From positions 12,013,501 through 12,077,500 of the forward strand of contig NC_085131.1 in NCBI RefSeq assembly GCF_030269925.1: a stretch of DNA of 64,000 nucleotides, given 5' to 3'. Positions 10,983 through 20,829 of the stretch are shown here, one piece after another. The stretch's first letter is position 1; every line of letters starts with the position of its first letter. A model generated the notes under the pieces. It saw only the letters and a program-made list of their open reading frames with translations. It was not told the origin of the DNA and made no database searches. Position numbers and translations under genes: made by a program. This DNA comes from Bombyx mori. Its lineage: Eukaryota; Arthropoda; Insecta; Lepidoptera; Bombycidae.

Positions 10983-13900
10983 TTAGGTTGCACGTCGACC
11001 TCTTTGTCGAGTTCGACGAGTACGGTTACCGGGGTCCCTAAGCCTGCCCCTAGTATTAGAGCTGAAGGCATCTAATGCAAAGGTTATTGGATCTGATGGA
11101 TCCGTAAGGACGTGTCTAGGGCGTCGACGGTGACTGGCTCCTGCATGATCAGGATTCGGGGAGTAGTCAGCGGCGGCAACGATAAGGCGATTATCATGAC
11201 GCATAGCCTTATCGAAGTATCGTTCCGACGCTGACTTCATGTATTTCCGAATTGATTCGAGGCCCAGGTCGTCGTGTAGGTCAACGTTCCTCACGAACCA
11301 CGGAGCTCCGACGGCTAACCTGCAAAAGCGGGATTGTAGAGATTGAAGGGTGTCTATGTGTGTGCGGGCCGCGTGAGCGAACACCACACTCGCGTAAGTC
11401 ATGACGGGCCTTATGCAAGTTTTGTAAAGTGTCACCTTGTTCCGAAGGGACATTTTACTCCGCTTACAGATCACGGGATAGAGTCTACCGAGAATAAACG
11501 CGGCACGGTCACGGACTGATTTTATATGCGGGCGGAATGTCATCGATGCATCCAGGGTAACGCCCAGGTACTTGACCTTCCTGGCCCAGGGTATGGATTG
11601 ACTAAAGAGAGTAATCGGGGGTGTGAGATTCCTCCTCCTAATACGGGAGGAAATCCGTGTGGAGCTTCCCCTCTGAAATAGCACCGCAGTACTTTTCGCT
11701 GGGTTGATGTCTATGCGCCATTTTCGGAACCACTGTCCTAGGGCTAGGGCTGCGCTCTGAAGCTTCTTCGCGATTAGGGACTTATTTCTACTAGAATAGT
11801 AAACAGTCGTGTCGTCGGCGAATAAAGCTAAATGGGTCGGCGGCGACCGGGGAATGTCGTTGACGAATAAGCTAAATAGGAGGGGTGAGAGGACAGAGCC
11901 TTGCGGGACTCCAGCTGTGAGAGGTCGTGGGGAGGAGCGGGTTCCCTCGACTCGATATCGAAAAGAGCGGTTCGACAAGAAGTCCCGTATGATGAGCACG
12001 AGACTATCCGGCACGCCCATGTTGAATAGTTTGAAAATCAAACCATTGTGCCAGACTTTGTCGAACGCTTTTGCGACGTCGAAGAAGAGAGCTCCCGTGT
12101 ATAGCGGTTTTGGTCGATTAAGCCCCACAAGAATGTGCTCCGTGAGGCGGTGCACCTGTTGAACGCATGAGTGATTTGTACGGAATCCGAATTGTTCATC
12201 GATGAGAATGCCCTTGGATGAGACGAAGTCTCTGAGGCGTTTGTAGAGCAGACGCTCATACAGTTTGCCTAGAGACATGAGGAGGCTAATCGGGCGGTAG
12301 CTCGTCGGATGATTTTTTGGTTTACCGGGTTTATGTATGCCGATAACGTCCGCTTCTTTCCACACCGCGGGAAAGATACAGTTCGCCATAGCGGCATTGA
12401 AAATAGATGCCAATATCACGATGAGTTGGACGGGTAGAAGTTTAATAACGCGGTTAGATATACCGTCGGAACCGGGAGCCTTGCGAGGACGTAGGTCTTT
12501 GATCAAGTCTTTAACTTCCATCGGGGTGACGGGTGGTAACGCATCCGAGGGTGGCAAGGAGGCTCTGCGTTCTACCTCACTGTCTACTAATTCTACATGA
12601 ACAGGGTCCACGGATTGAGTGCTGGGCGTGCACTGGGTTTGCAATGTATCGGCCAGCAGCTCTGCTTTTTCATCATCATCGAACGCCGCGAGTCGGCCTG
12701 AGGGGCCTACGAGGGGGGGCATAGTTACTACCGTATCCGATTTGAGAGTACGAGCTAAGCGGTAGTAAGACCTTTGGGAGGGCGCGAGTCCTTCTAAGAA
12801 ATCAGACCATCTGGCATCTCGGACTTCGGCGATGCGAGACTTTACGTCGCGTTGTAGGGCACGCATTCGAATACGATTTTCCGCGGTAGGATACCTGTCG
12901 TAGGCGCGTATCGAGGCGTTCTTAGCTCTAAGGAGTTCCCTAATATCGTCGGACAATTTGAAGCGGTGAAGGAAGTCCTCAGCTACAACTTGTTTCGATG
13001 ACCTATCTAATGTCGAGGTGATGTGTGACGTTAAGATGTCTATGGCTTCAGCGGTATCCTGAGGAGACGGGGTAGAGTCCGGGTTAAACGGGAGCGATGG
13101 TGGATCAGATTCAGCCAGGCTGATGCCCAGCGTGTGCCAATCCACCACAGTCCTCGTGACGGGAACGGAATCGGGAGCGCGACCGAGCTTCATAACGACG
13201 GGACGGTGGTCTGAATCTAACTCTGAAACTACTTCGATCGAGTGTAAGCGCAGAGTTACGTTTTTTAATAACGCTATGTCGAGTATATCCGGGCGATGCG
13301 CGATATTTAGCGGGTAGTGAGTCGCGGTTAGCGGAGCGACGATATCGAAGGCGAGATCATCGACTAACGCGTCAAGCCGCCTGCCATTCGGGGTTGTGGT
13401 GTGTGAGTTCCACCTGACGTGTTTACAATTTAGGTCGCCCGCCAGAATGACAGAGCTTCCCATGCCGAGCAGCGCCTCGATATCACTGCTTAGAACGATC
13501 TTATCCGGTGGAAGATAAACGGACGCGATAACGATCGGCGCGTGTAAGGGAGCTACAGCCGTGTTCGTGTACGGCAACGGTTTAGCCCAGGCCGAGCCGC
13601 TGGGCACCGGCGCCGGCACGAAGGCAGGCTTAGCCTTCGGCACAGAGGGTGCCGTGGCTTTGATGTCAGGGCCGGAAGCTCGGAGGCGGTTTTGGCGCGC
13701 GACGCGGCGATTTATTTTAGGGGCTCGGGGGCATCCACGGTAATTCGCGGGGTGACCCTGTGTTCGGCACAGGACGCAGCTAGGTGGTTCCGTCGCGGTT
13801 TTTTGATCGCGAATGCAAAGAGTCGTGGCGTGATCGTCCAAACACTTGACGCATCGAGGACGCGCGTGACAATTACGGGAAGAATGCCCGTACAACTGAC

Positions 13901-14942
13901 AATTGTGGCACTGGCTCGGAGTGCCTTTTTTATGAGGGGTTTCCACGGTGATTCCGGAAAGCCTACAGACCGTTCGAACGTTAAAGATTTGCTTACCCTC
14001 GGGGGTAGACTGGAGGGCGACGAGAACCATATTGTATGGCTCCCTCCCGCGTCCTGTGTGCATGCGGTGCACGGAGTTTACGGGTAGGCCTTGTTCGAGT
14101 AGGTCGGCCTTTACGAGCTCGGCATCTAACTCCTTGGGGATGCCACGTATGACTGCACGGAGCTCACGCTCCTCCTGGAGCGTATACGTATGATAACTTA
14201 TACGCTCCTTTCGGAGGTAGCTTGAGAGGGCCCTATGGTCGTCGGATGTTGCTACTTTTATCTGTATCCCGTTCGCGAGGTTACGGGCACTGACAAAATT
14301 TATGTTCTTGGCCTTAAGGGCCAGGGAGACACGGTCCCAAGCAGCCTTCTCTTGAAGAATCAACGGAGGAGGGGCCTGATTTCTCGTTTGTGCCACCGGG
14401 CGCGGCGACGGCGTGGCACGGGGACAGGGAGCGACGGGGGTCGGAGGGCGGGGGCGCGACGCGTTCGCGGCTTTGCTTATTTTAGTGGCCGCGGAAGCTC
14501 GGGACTCCGCGGCGCGCTTCTTACCCTTTTGCACGAGGGTGAATCCATCTGTTAATGAGGCGGGAACGAGGTCAACCTCCATATCCGAGTCAGAGTCGGA
14601 GGACGAGGAGGAAGGCGCGGGAGCGGCGGACGCGACGGAAGCCGCAGATGATCGCTGAGGTAGAATGGAAGCTGCCGCGGTAGACGCGGGAGTTTTTCGC
14701 GACAGTATGGGGGACACGGGTGTGCTGGGCGCGACGGAGGCTGCGGTGTACGGCGCGGGAGTTTTGCGCGCGCTTGCAGGGGACGCGGGAACGGCAGGCG
14801 TGGCGGAAACGACGGGCGCGGCGGGCACGGCAGAACAGTTCACGGCGCGTTTAGCTTTGTAAGCTAAAAATTCTGATTCGAGGGCCGGGTATTTCTCGCT
14901 TAAGAATTCCGCGAGCAGTGTGTTGGTTGGAGAAAACTCCAT
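10983..14942 (-). CDS. LINE-J gag/endonuclease/RT fusion ORF
   Basis: The start is placed at the ATG at 14942 (protein begins MEFSPTNTLLAEF; 1319 aa); the open frame extends upstream to 15137 through 5' UTR-like sequence. N-terminal gag: low-complexity Ala/Pro/Ser region, a linker, then three CCHC-type knuckles at about residues 338-400 (CHNCQLYGHSSRNC, CVKCLDDHATTLC, CVLCRTQGHPANYRGC). It continues directly into the back half of an APE-type endonuclease (about 460-590): GDLNCKHVRWNS and SDHRPV keep the late catalytic Asp/His, but the front half with the catalytic Asn and Glu is absent. RT follows (about 780-1120) with FFDVAKAFDKVW, GVPQGSVLSP and the catalytic FADD at nt 11811-11822. Jockey elements normally use two ORFs. 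Endonuclease is probably dead; RT looks intact. Confidence 0.85.
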   Translation of the reverse strand: MEFSPTNTLLAEFLSEKYPALESEFLAYKAKRAVNCSAVPAAPVVSATPAVPASPASARKTPAPYTAASVAPSTPVSPILSRKTPASTAAASILPQRSSAASVASAAPAPSSSSSDSDSDMEVDLVPASLTDGFTLVQKGKKRAAESRASAATKISKAANASRPRPPTPVAPCPRATPSPRPVAQTRNQAPPPLILQEKAAWDRVSLALKAKNINFVSARNLANGIQIKVATSDDHRALSSYLRKERISYHTYTLQEERELRAVIRGIPKELDAELVKADLLEQGLPVNSVHRMHTGRGREPYNMVLVALQSTPEGKQIFNVRTVCRLSGITVETPHKKGTPSQCHNCQLYGHSSRNCHARPRCVKCLDDHATTLCIRDQKTATEPPSCVLCRTQGHPANYRGCPRAPKINRRVARQNRLRASGPDIKATAPSVPKAKPAFVPAPVPSGSAWAKPLPYTNTAVAPLHAPIVIASVYLPPDKIVLSSDIEALLGMGSSVILAGDLNCKHVRWNSHTTTPNGRRLDALVDDLAFDIVAPLTATHYPLNIAHRPDILDIALLKNVTLRLHSIEVVSELDSDHRPVVMKLGRAPDSVPVTRTVVDWHTLGISLAESDPPSLPFNPDSTPSPQDTAEAIDILTSHITSTLDRSSKQVVAEDFLHRFKLSDDIRELLRAKNASIRAYDRYPTAENRIRMRALQRDVKSRIAEVRDARWSDFLEGLAPSQRSYYRLARTLKSDTVVTMPPLVGPSGRLAAFDDDEKAELLADTLQTQCTPSTQSVDPVHVELVDSEVERRASLPPSDALPPVTPMEVKDLIKDLRPRKAPGSDGISNRVIKLLPVQLIVILASIFNAAMANCIFPAVWKEADVIGIHKPGKPKNHPTSYRPISLLMSLGKLYERLLYKRLRDFVSSKGILIDEQFGFRTNHSCVQQVHRLTEHILVGLNRPKPLYTGALFFDVAKAFDKVWHNGLIFKLFNMGVPDSLVLIIRDFLSNRSFRYRVEGTRSSPRPLTAGVPQGSVLSPLLFSLFVNDIPRSPPTHLALFADDTTVYYSSRNKSLIAKKLQSAALALGQWFRKWRIDINPAKSTAVLFQRGSSTRISSRIRRRNLTPPITLFSQSIPWARKVKYLGVTLDASMTFRPHIKSVRDRAAFILGRLYPVICKRSKMSLRNKVTLYKTCIRPVMTYASVVFAHAARTHIDTLQSLQSRFCRLAVGAPWFVRNVDLHDDLGLESIRKYMKSASERYFDKAMRHDNRLIVAAADYSPNPDHAGASHRRRPRHVLTDPSDPITFALDAFSSNTRGRLRDPGNRTRRTRQRGRRAT

Positions 14943-15319
14943 TTCTTCGGACTGCCCAGGGGGGGCTGCCCCGGGACTTAAACACGCGCTCGCCTTGCGG
15001 CGAGGCCCCTGTGTCGGTAACACTAAATTGGCCGAAGCGATTCTAGGAATTTTAGAAATTTTAGTGAATAGAATAAATAGAATAGAATTAGAGTGAATAG
15101 AACACCTGCACAGTTCCCGGGCGGCAATGCCTTGCAATTAGGCGCAGGTACAAATTCCGAGAAACACTTGGGCCACAGATGTGCCACGAACAATGATCTA
15201 TTATCACCGGTAGTCACTTCCGACAAAACACTTGGACGCCAGATGTGCCACGAACCGAGGTCGGGCAATCGAACGAACAATGAGCACGTCCACGCGCGTC
15301 GGTTGCTCAAATCGGAATG
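14943..15319 (-). promoter_or_regulatory. LINE-J 5' UTR / presumed internal promoter
   Basis: Non-coding leader between the 5' junction and the gag ATG. It holds two similar units of about 32 bp, at 15161-15193 and 15224-15255, sharing 'aacacttgg' and 'cagatgtgccacgaac'. Jockey-clade LINEs have internal Pol II promoters in this region; the promoter role here is inferred from position. Confidence 0.5.
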
Positions 15320-15530
15320 ACCTGGTGTTAAGTGGTTATTGAAGCCCATAGACATTAAAAAACGTAAATGCTGGCAACCACCTTGAGAATTGACTTCTAA
15401 GTCTCAATTTTTTACAGTATAACAGCTGTCCCAACCTTCAAACCGAAACGCATTATTGCTTCACGGGAGAAATAGGTAAGGTGGTACTTATCTGTGTGGG
15501 CTCACAAGACGCCTTACCACCGTTAATTGG
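15320..15530 (-). mobile_element. SINE-A, right part, split by LINE-J
   Basis: It continues the tail begun at 10686-10736: 'acctggtgttaagtggttat' through 'aaaccgaaacgcattattgc' to 'gccttaccacc'. Diverged and without a head, so older than the LINE inside it. Confidence 0.8.
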
Positions 15531-15646
15531 GGACAGCGGGATGGATCTAATATGCTCTGCGTCAGTCTTATTATCCTACCAGGTTAGGAGTTCAAAAAAC
15601 GTCCTCCGGAATCGACATTAGCATTCGACGACGATCTATGACGACG

Positions 15647-15874
15647 ATTTGAGTCCGCGCGGGTAGGTACCACCATCCCGCCTATTTCTGCCGTGAAGCA
15701 GTAATACGTTTCGGTTTGAAGGGCAGGGCAGCCGTTGTAACTATACTGAGACTTTAGAACTTATATTTCAAGGTGGGTGGCGCATTTACGTTGTAGATGT
15801 CTATGGGCTCTTGTAACCACTTAACACCAAGTGGGCTGTGAGCTCGTCCACCTATCTAAGCAATAAAAAAAAAA
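15647..15874 (+). mobile_element. SINE-A, 5'-truncated
   Basis: 'gagtccgcgcgggtaggtac' to 'taagcaataaaaaaaa'. No head. Confidence 0.85.
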
Positions 15875-16470
15875 TCAAAAAAAAAACCTCGATAAATTCC
15901 TGAAACCTCGATAAAATTTTACTGAAAATTCCTGATTTTGTCTTATTTCTGGTAACATTAACTGTAATTGTAGTGTAATGTAGTAGTTCTTTGGTAGTGC
16001 AACATATTGCAGACTAGGGGATATTACGAACAGAAGCATACTTCACAGAGAAATGTTTTTGTTAAATGTTTACGACTTTTGAATTTTAATATGAGAATTT
16101 GTTTATTTAACTCTGGGATGCATATTGTGTACTGTTGGCGATAGGTCGATTTTAATTGCAAAGCTTTTGAAGTTAAACTTCTTTAGGCGCATTCAGAGTA
16201 AAATTTAACTCCCGACATATTCGTTACGGCTACAGAGAAAAGATACAATTTAGGAAATGCGTGAGTGAGAAAATAAACAGAGCGTCTTGCGAACTACTCG
16301 AGCGTGAGAAGGCGAGTTAGGTTGTTTTTCTTATACAGATTCTGTTAACGGGCGTCGACCACTAGATGGCTTGCTATTAGTTTCTCATTGCTCCTGTAGA
16401 TGGCAGTAACATGTTAACAATTTAATATTTTATTTTTAAAGAAGGATTAAAAAATTTTTTTTTCATTAAA
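15875..16470. other. mostly unrecognised AT-rich DNA
   Basis: It contains the GAAGTTAAACTTC palindrome at 16169-16181 followed by 'tttaggcgc', as at 1917, and an 'actagatggc' motif. No gene seen. Confidence 0.4.
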
Positions 16471-16477
16471 TAACTAG

Positions 16478-17060
16478 GTGACCCGGCGAACTTTGTTCCG
16501 CCTTAGAGGCAATAAATGAGCAGACTTTTGATTTTATCAAGGTAAAATTTTTATTTGGGTAATTAACGTAAATTAAAAAAAGCAAGTATTTTAATAATAC
16601 TTTATTGGCCATGTATTTTAGCTGTTTTTATTATTATTATATTTTCTTGTTCTTCTTCAGTCCGTTCACTCGCAATGTTTCGAATCCTAGTTGCATTACG
16701 GCTTCGTCGGGAAAGATTTGATCGTATTGGTCATTTTTATTACCTATCTCGGCACTATAAGCTAATAGAAACTCGAAACAAACACATCAACCGGTCAACT
16801 TCAAAATTCTACTTTAATTAACCATAGACTACATTACGTTTAGCTGTCAGTTGCGTTTTGTTATTGCATATCAGTTGCGTTTTGATATACCACGTTTTAT
16901 GTCACGTCCTACGGCAACGTAATAAAAAGTATCCTATGTCCTTCTCCTGGTTCTAAGCTACCTCCCCACCAATTTTCAGCCAAATCAGCTCTGCCGTTCT
17001 TGAGTTATAAATAGTGTAACTAACACGACGTTCTTTTATATATGTAAGATTTAAAATATA
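16478..17060. repeat. widespread lepidopteran dispersed repeat
   Basis: It starts 'ctaggtgacccggcgaactt' and ends with 'ccaattttcagccaaatc' and 'cttgagttataaatagtgta' plus TA-rich sequence. These blocks are familiar from many moth and butterfly genomes, but I cannot assign the class. A non-autonomous DNA or Helitron-like element is possible. Confidence 0.5.
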
Positions 17061-17767
17061 TATAAGCGGTGGACACATACACAGCTTTCCCTATTCCCTA
17101 TTATAAGAAAAATTTGATTTAAGGATGAAAAATTAAGAAAACAACAATACTACACAACGCCAAAGAAGTTTCACTTCTTTCACGTGCACCAAGTTGCACC
17201 CACATCATTTTTTTTAAGAAATATGTATTTAGCGTCAACTGCTCATGGTTTCGCGTTTGGTTTTTTTTATTTCTGTAGGTACGTGGCATATACTGCGGCA
17301 ACGCACTCTCCTTAGTTGGACAATAGCTGCTTGTCTTGTGCGACTTGGCGAGATATTTCAAAATCTAAACTCCAAAAAACGACCTTATGTCTCAAGGTGA
17401 TTGTATTCTTATTGTGTTGTCACACAAAATGTTATTGTTGACCTAATCCAACATTACGTGGAATCAACGCATCATGTCCTTTTATCATGCTGCATAGACA
17501 GGGATTTGGCATAAATTTTACAACTTTACGATTTTACAATTTATTTCCAATCCAACGTCTTACAAAAGTCGGGAGGGACTTTTTTGTGTCTTATGTTGCC
17601 GTTCCTTTTACTTCATCCATTTTTGTATTCTGTAATTTTTAATTTTTTATTATAAAAAAATTTCAAAATTTTATTGTCATACAAAATGTTGGACACGGTG
17701 AAAAAGATTGAAAACGATGCGTGACTAATTATATTGTCGCTTCATAACTGTGCAGCTAAATCTTAAT
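17061..17767. other. no recognisable feature
   Basis: AT-rich. A GAAGTTTCACTTC palindrome (17165-17177) followed by 'tttcacgtgcacc' is the only notable motif. The 80-codon minus frame at 17119-17361 has no family signature. Confidence 0.4.
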
Positions 17768-17781
17768 GTTAATCGAAAAAC

Positions 17782-17910
17782 AGAGAGAGAGAGAGAGAGA
17801 GAGAGAATACACTTTATTGCACACCAACACAATTTACATTCAAAAAAACAGTCAAAAAGCACATATGTACAATAGGCGGTCTTATCGCTAAAAGCGATCT
17901 CTTCCAGACA
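17782..17910 (-). mobile_element. LINE-type 3' end with (GA)n tail
   Basis: Reverse-orientation relative of 10527-10684: (GA)n at 17782-17806, then 'atacactttattgcacacc', 'acaataggcggtcttatcgc' and 'aaaagcgatctcttccag'. It shows that the microsatellite is attached to the same point of the same element. Confidence 0.7.
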
Positions 17911-18204
17911 ACCGTTTAATTTACAGAAATTCTGTAAAATATAAAAATATAGCAGAAACACAGAACTATCAGAGTACAAAATCAATTAATTTTCGTGGCA
18001 CGTCGTTATAAAATCAAGTCGAGTTGAAGAACTCGCAGTCGAAGTTCGGGGACCAATTGAAAAGGTGCCGTACTAATTATATTGAAAGTTGGCGACGTTT
18101 TTATTCCTCCCTGTTCCAGGGTCGTACTCAGGACGGAGCCCTGTGACCGCGACCGATCGTGAATCCGTTGGTCAGCTGCATTTTTTTAGTGATGTAAAAT
18201 AGGG

Positions 18205-18435
18205 ATCGCAGCGCATAAAATAAAACTTCCACTATTCCAAAATCTCCTGTTATAATAATAATTAATAATTAACACTTTTATTACGTCTTGCTCATTTTTC
18301 AACCGTTCTCGCCATCTTCCTTTTCTCTGTCATTCTGTCTATCATTCTCTTCTCTCTTTCTTTCCGTTTTCTCTCACTCACATCTTAACGCTCCGTTTCA
18401 CATCTTTTTTCATAAGTTCCGTTCTTACCAATCCT
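18205..18435. repeat. dispersed repeat family E, copy 1
   Basis: Matches 40126-40350 along its whole length: 'aatagggatc', 'ttgttataataataattaat' (with one difference), 'ccatcttccttttctctgtc', 'ttaccaatcctac'. Pyrimidine-rich and non-coding. Class unknown; it could be a SINE or MITE. Confidence 0.65.
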
Positions 18436-19460
18436 ACTGTTGTTGATTTTGAATTTCTCAGACTGTATTTCCTTTGTGATTTCTTTCTTTGGTGGTTTGT
18501 GAAGTCTGCCGTTAAATTATAAAATAGTATTAAATTATTTTTGGTTCAACATGAAGTAATATTGTACATAATATTGCGCGTCTTGTAGCTGTTGAGTCCC
18601 GTTCAGAAGTGAAGGTGGTTGTTTGTTTTGTCCGCGTCGCGGAGCTTGCCGTTCTGTCGGTTTGCTGCCCCCTCCCTCGCCGCGCTGCCTGCGTCTTTCC
18701 CGACTTTGCGAAAGAGGAGTTGATGCGTAAACACCTACAGTGATAATAACCCTTAGCCGCGTTGAGCACTTTTTGGTAGGAGAAAATCGGTTATGGGCTC
18801 GCGTCACCGACATGCTAATGTTACGTATACACGTATAATTAAATAAATAAATAACTGTATAAATGTTTCTTAAAGAAAGTAAGTATTGCCTTGTTTTTTG
18901 TGTTTATCATAAATAAATAAAAGGATACGCAAATCAATATTTAACATATATTATGTACCTACATTTTGTGTTCACCAACAAATTCAGTGATCTCTTTGTA
19001 TTGTAAATCTAAATCTGAATTTAGGTAAATATAGACGTTGCAATTCAAGATTATGTGTTTCTAAAAAGCATTTTTACAACGCAGTTTTAGTTTTTTGCTA
19101 TTCATTTTGTATGCTTTTTTATTTTAACGTATTTTAAGCAATCAAAAAAACCTTTATTAACGTTATTAATATTTATTATATATATTACTCTGTTTCGGAG
19201 TAGGTACGTCCCTGTTTCCGGAATATAGCGCCGCGGTGGCGTCGCTTTGGAATACAGAACAGTTTTTGCGGTTTCCGACTACTACCTTTTTTCTCAGTAT
19301 TCATTACTTCGACATTTTATGTTTATTGGAAACGAAAGATCCGTATAGTGAATTCTTAGAATGCATCGATTCAGTTAAACAACTTACAATTGATTATTGT
19401 TTTTCTTTCCGTAATAGAAAGTGGATTATCCTGTTTGCTTTAGACGAATACCGTGAGCCG
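18436..19460. other. no recognisable feature apart from a short GC-rich patch
   Basis: 18590-18830 is more GC-rich than its surroundings and has two overlapping minus frames (92 and 79 codons), but neither looks like a known family. The rest is AT-rich. Confidence 0.4.
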
Positions 19461-19468
19461 GTTATAAG

Positions 19469-19938
19469 CAGGGACGTCTTAAACTAGGCTGGGGGGGCCT
19501 TGGGCACACAAGAATTTGAGGCCCTTTTGGAAAGTAAAAAAAAGCGAATTATAATAACATTTTTTTATTGAGTATGACCATTTATCATAGGTAATCAAAT
19601 ACAGTATGATATAATAATATTAATTATATTAGAACGCTGCTGGTTTTTTGGTTACGATTACGATAATGGTTTCTTTCGAGATTTCTATTGAGCAAAATAT
19701 TCCATTATATCTTTAAAGTCAATTTTTTTAAGGATATCACTTTCTATGCCCATAATTGACAAATTACTCAGCCGTTCTTGTAACATTGTTGTTCGCAATT
19801 CATTTTTTATTCTCTTAAGCTGCGAAAATGACCGCTCTCGACTACAACTGGTAACCAAATTGTCGGTTCTTCGGGGCCCCCTCAGAATGGGGGCCCTGGG
19901 CACGGGCCCTGTGTGCCCTTATGGTAAAGACGGTATTG
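19469..19938 (-). mobile_element. hAT element, internally deleted
   Basis: About 470 bp. Left end 'cagggacgtcttaaac'; right end reversed 'caataccgtctttacc', an imperfect terminal inverted repeat sharing CA and CGTCTT. It is flanked by an 8-bp target duplication with one mismatch: GTTATAAG (19461-19468) and GTTATACG (19939-19946). Just inside both ends lie 'ggcccc' and 'gggcac' blocks. It carries only the transposase C-terminus. Confidence 0.8.
19685..19870 (-). pseudogene. hAT transposase C-terminal (dimerisation) fragment
   Basis: The frame encodes SCSRERSFSQLKRIKNELRT, then TTMLQERLSNLSIMGIESD and ends 'IMEYFAQ'. This is the C-terminal dimerisation region of hAT transposases (also kept in ZMYM-type host proteins): the 'CERSFS.LK.IK..LR..M...RL..L' pattern with 'SIES' after it. 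The DDE catalytic core and DNA-binding N-terminus are missing. The ATG further upstream lies in GC-rich terminal sequence and is not a real start. Non-functional. Confidence 0.8.
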
Positions 19939-20104
19939 GTTATACGGTCTGTATTTGAAACATTCTAGGAGCCGTAAAAGGCCATTACCTTTTTGTTTTT
20001 TTGCGATAAGGCGATACCCGCGCCAGTGGTGGAGCATTCTATCCATGTCTGCCTATTCTGCCTCCAAAAAGCTGTTTGCTAGGACTCTTTTCAGAATTCG
20101 TTTT

Positions 20105-20195
20105 TTTTTATTTTCCTACCTAAGCTGCCGCTTATATAGCTAACCTAAAAAGTAGGTGAGTTCACGAGGGTCAAACCTGACGACTATATTTATGT
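20105..20195 (-). mobile_element. LINE-C 3' terminus, short fragment
   Basis: 'ttttcctacctaagctgccg' and 'taggtgagttcacgagggtc' match the extreme 3' end of minus-strand LINE-C copies. Degraded. Confidence 0.5.
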
Positions 20196-20211
20196 CGTAT
20201 TTGCTTAGTAC

Positions 20212-20570
20212 TGTTACGCGCTGGGGTTCGGGATAAATAAAATTCCACCGAAGTATAAATTAGAAACTGTATTCAACACTTGGAACACTTAACACTCAAC
20301 AAACACTTTAAAATTCTCAATTCACTTCTTCTGCTTCGCTTCAGGTGATCCGTTCGTTGTTTCGCTTCGAGTAGTTCCGATTACTGACTGACTGCGTGCC
20401 ATCTCTGCAACGCTTTTATAGTCGAGATGAAATCCCTAGAATCGTCGAGAATATTCCACAAAAGTTAAGGATGATGTGTGTTGTACGTCTCGAGCGTTCT
20501 ATGTGCTACTAGATTCTTCGATATTCGTTCGACTATTCGGCGATAGATGGCGTTACTCTTACCGTCGTAG
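20212..20570 (-). mobile_element. solo LTR, copy 1
   Basis: About 360 bp. Read on the minus strand it starts near a degraded TGTTACG-type end and finishes CGTAACA (TGTTACG at 20212-20218 on this strand). Possible direct repeat TAGTAC at 20206-20211 and 20571-20576. A TATAAAAG box lies at 20413-20420 (minus), about 25 bp upstream of a likely initiator. Similar copies lie at 53165-53803 and 29353-29900. No internal retrotransposon genes are present, so it is a solo LTR. Confidence 0.65.
20413..20420 (-). promoter_or_regulatory. TATA box of the LTR promoter
   Basis: TATAAAAG on the minus strand. It is conserved in the other two LTR copies (around 53353 and 29782), which supports function in the ancestral LTR. 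Confidence 0.5.
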
Positions 20571-20829
20571 TAGTACATTAAATCAATTAATATTGTTAAG
20601 ATTTATACGCATTCATAATAATATTCTCCCTTAAACCATATCCAGTCAATTAAAACGCACACAGCATTGGCAACACTGTTGGGTAACTATTTCAATGACT
20701 TATTAAAACTAAATTACAAGATATTCATTTTTTCTAGGGCCACATTCAATAAACTTTTCATGCACCGCAGATGCCATAGCTATAGCTTGTGACATTTACA
20801 GGGTTTGATAACCATTTAACGTCAGGTGA

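Larger units (their letters stand above)
10737..15319 (-). mobile_element. LINE-J: Jockey-clade retrotransposon, both ends intact
   Basis: About 4.58 kb, flanked by an 11-bp target duplication ACCTGGTGTTA (10726-10736 and 15320-15330). The 3' end is a poly(A) (poly(T) on this strand, 10737-10754) after a 3' UTR of about 230 bp. The 5' end directly abuts the other duplication copy, so this insertion is not 5'-truncated. It carries a 5' UTR of about 380 bp and one long frame encoding gag, part of an endonuclease, and reverse transcriptase. An internal deletion relative to the two-ORF Jockey layout is inferred (see the CDS entry). A second copy starts at 61767. Confidence 0.9.

Noticed and set aside
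12337..14862. Plus-strand ORFs opposite LINE-J
   Set aside because: GC-rich antisense shadows of the gag/RT frame.
18530..18813. Arg/Gln-rich minus-strand protein
   Set aside because: Two overlapping frames of similar length, no known motif, no splice or promoter context.
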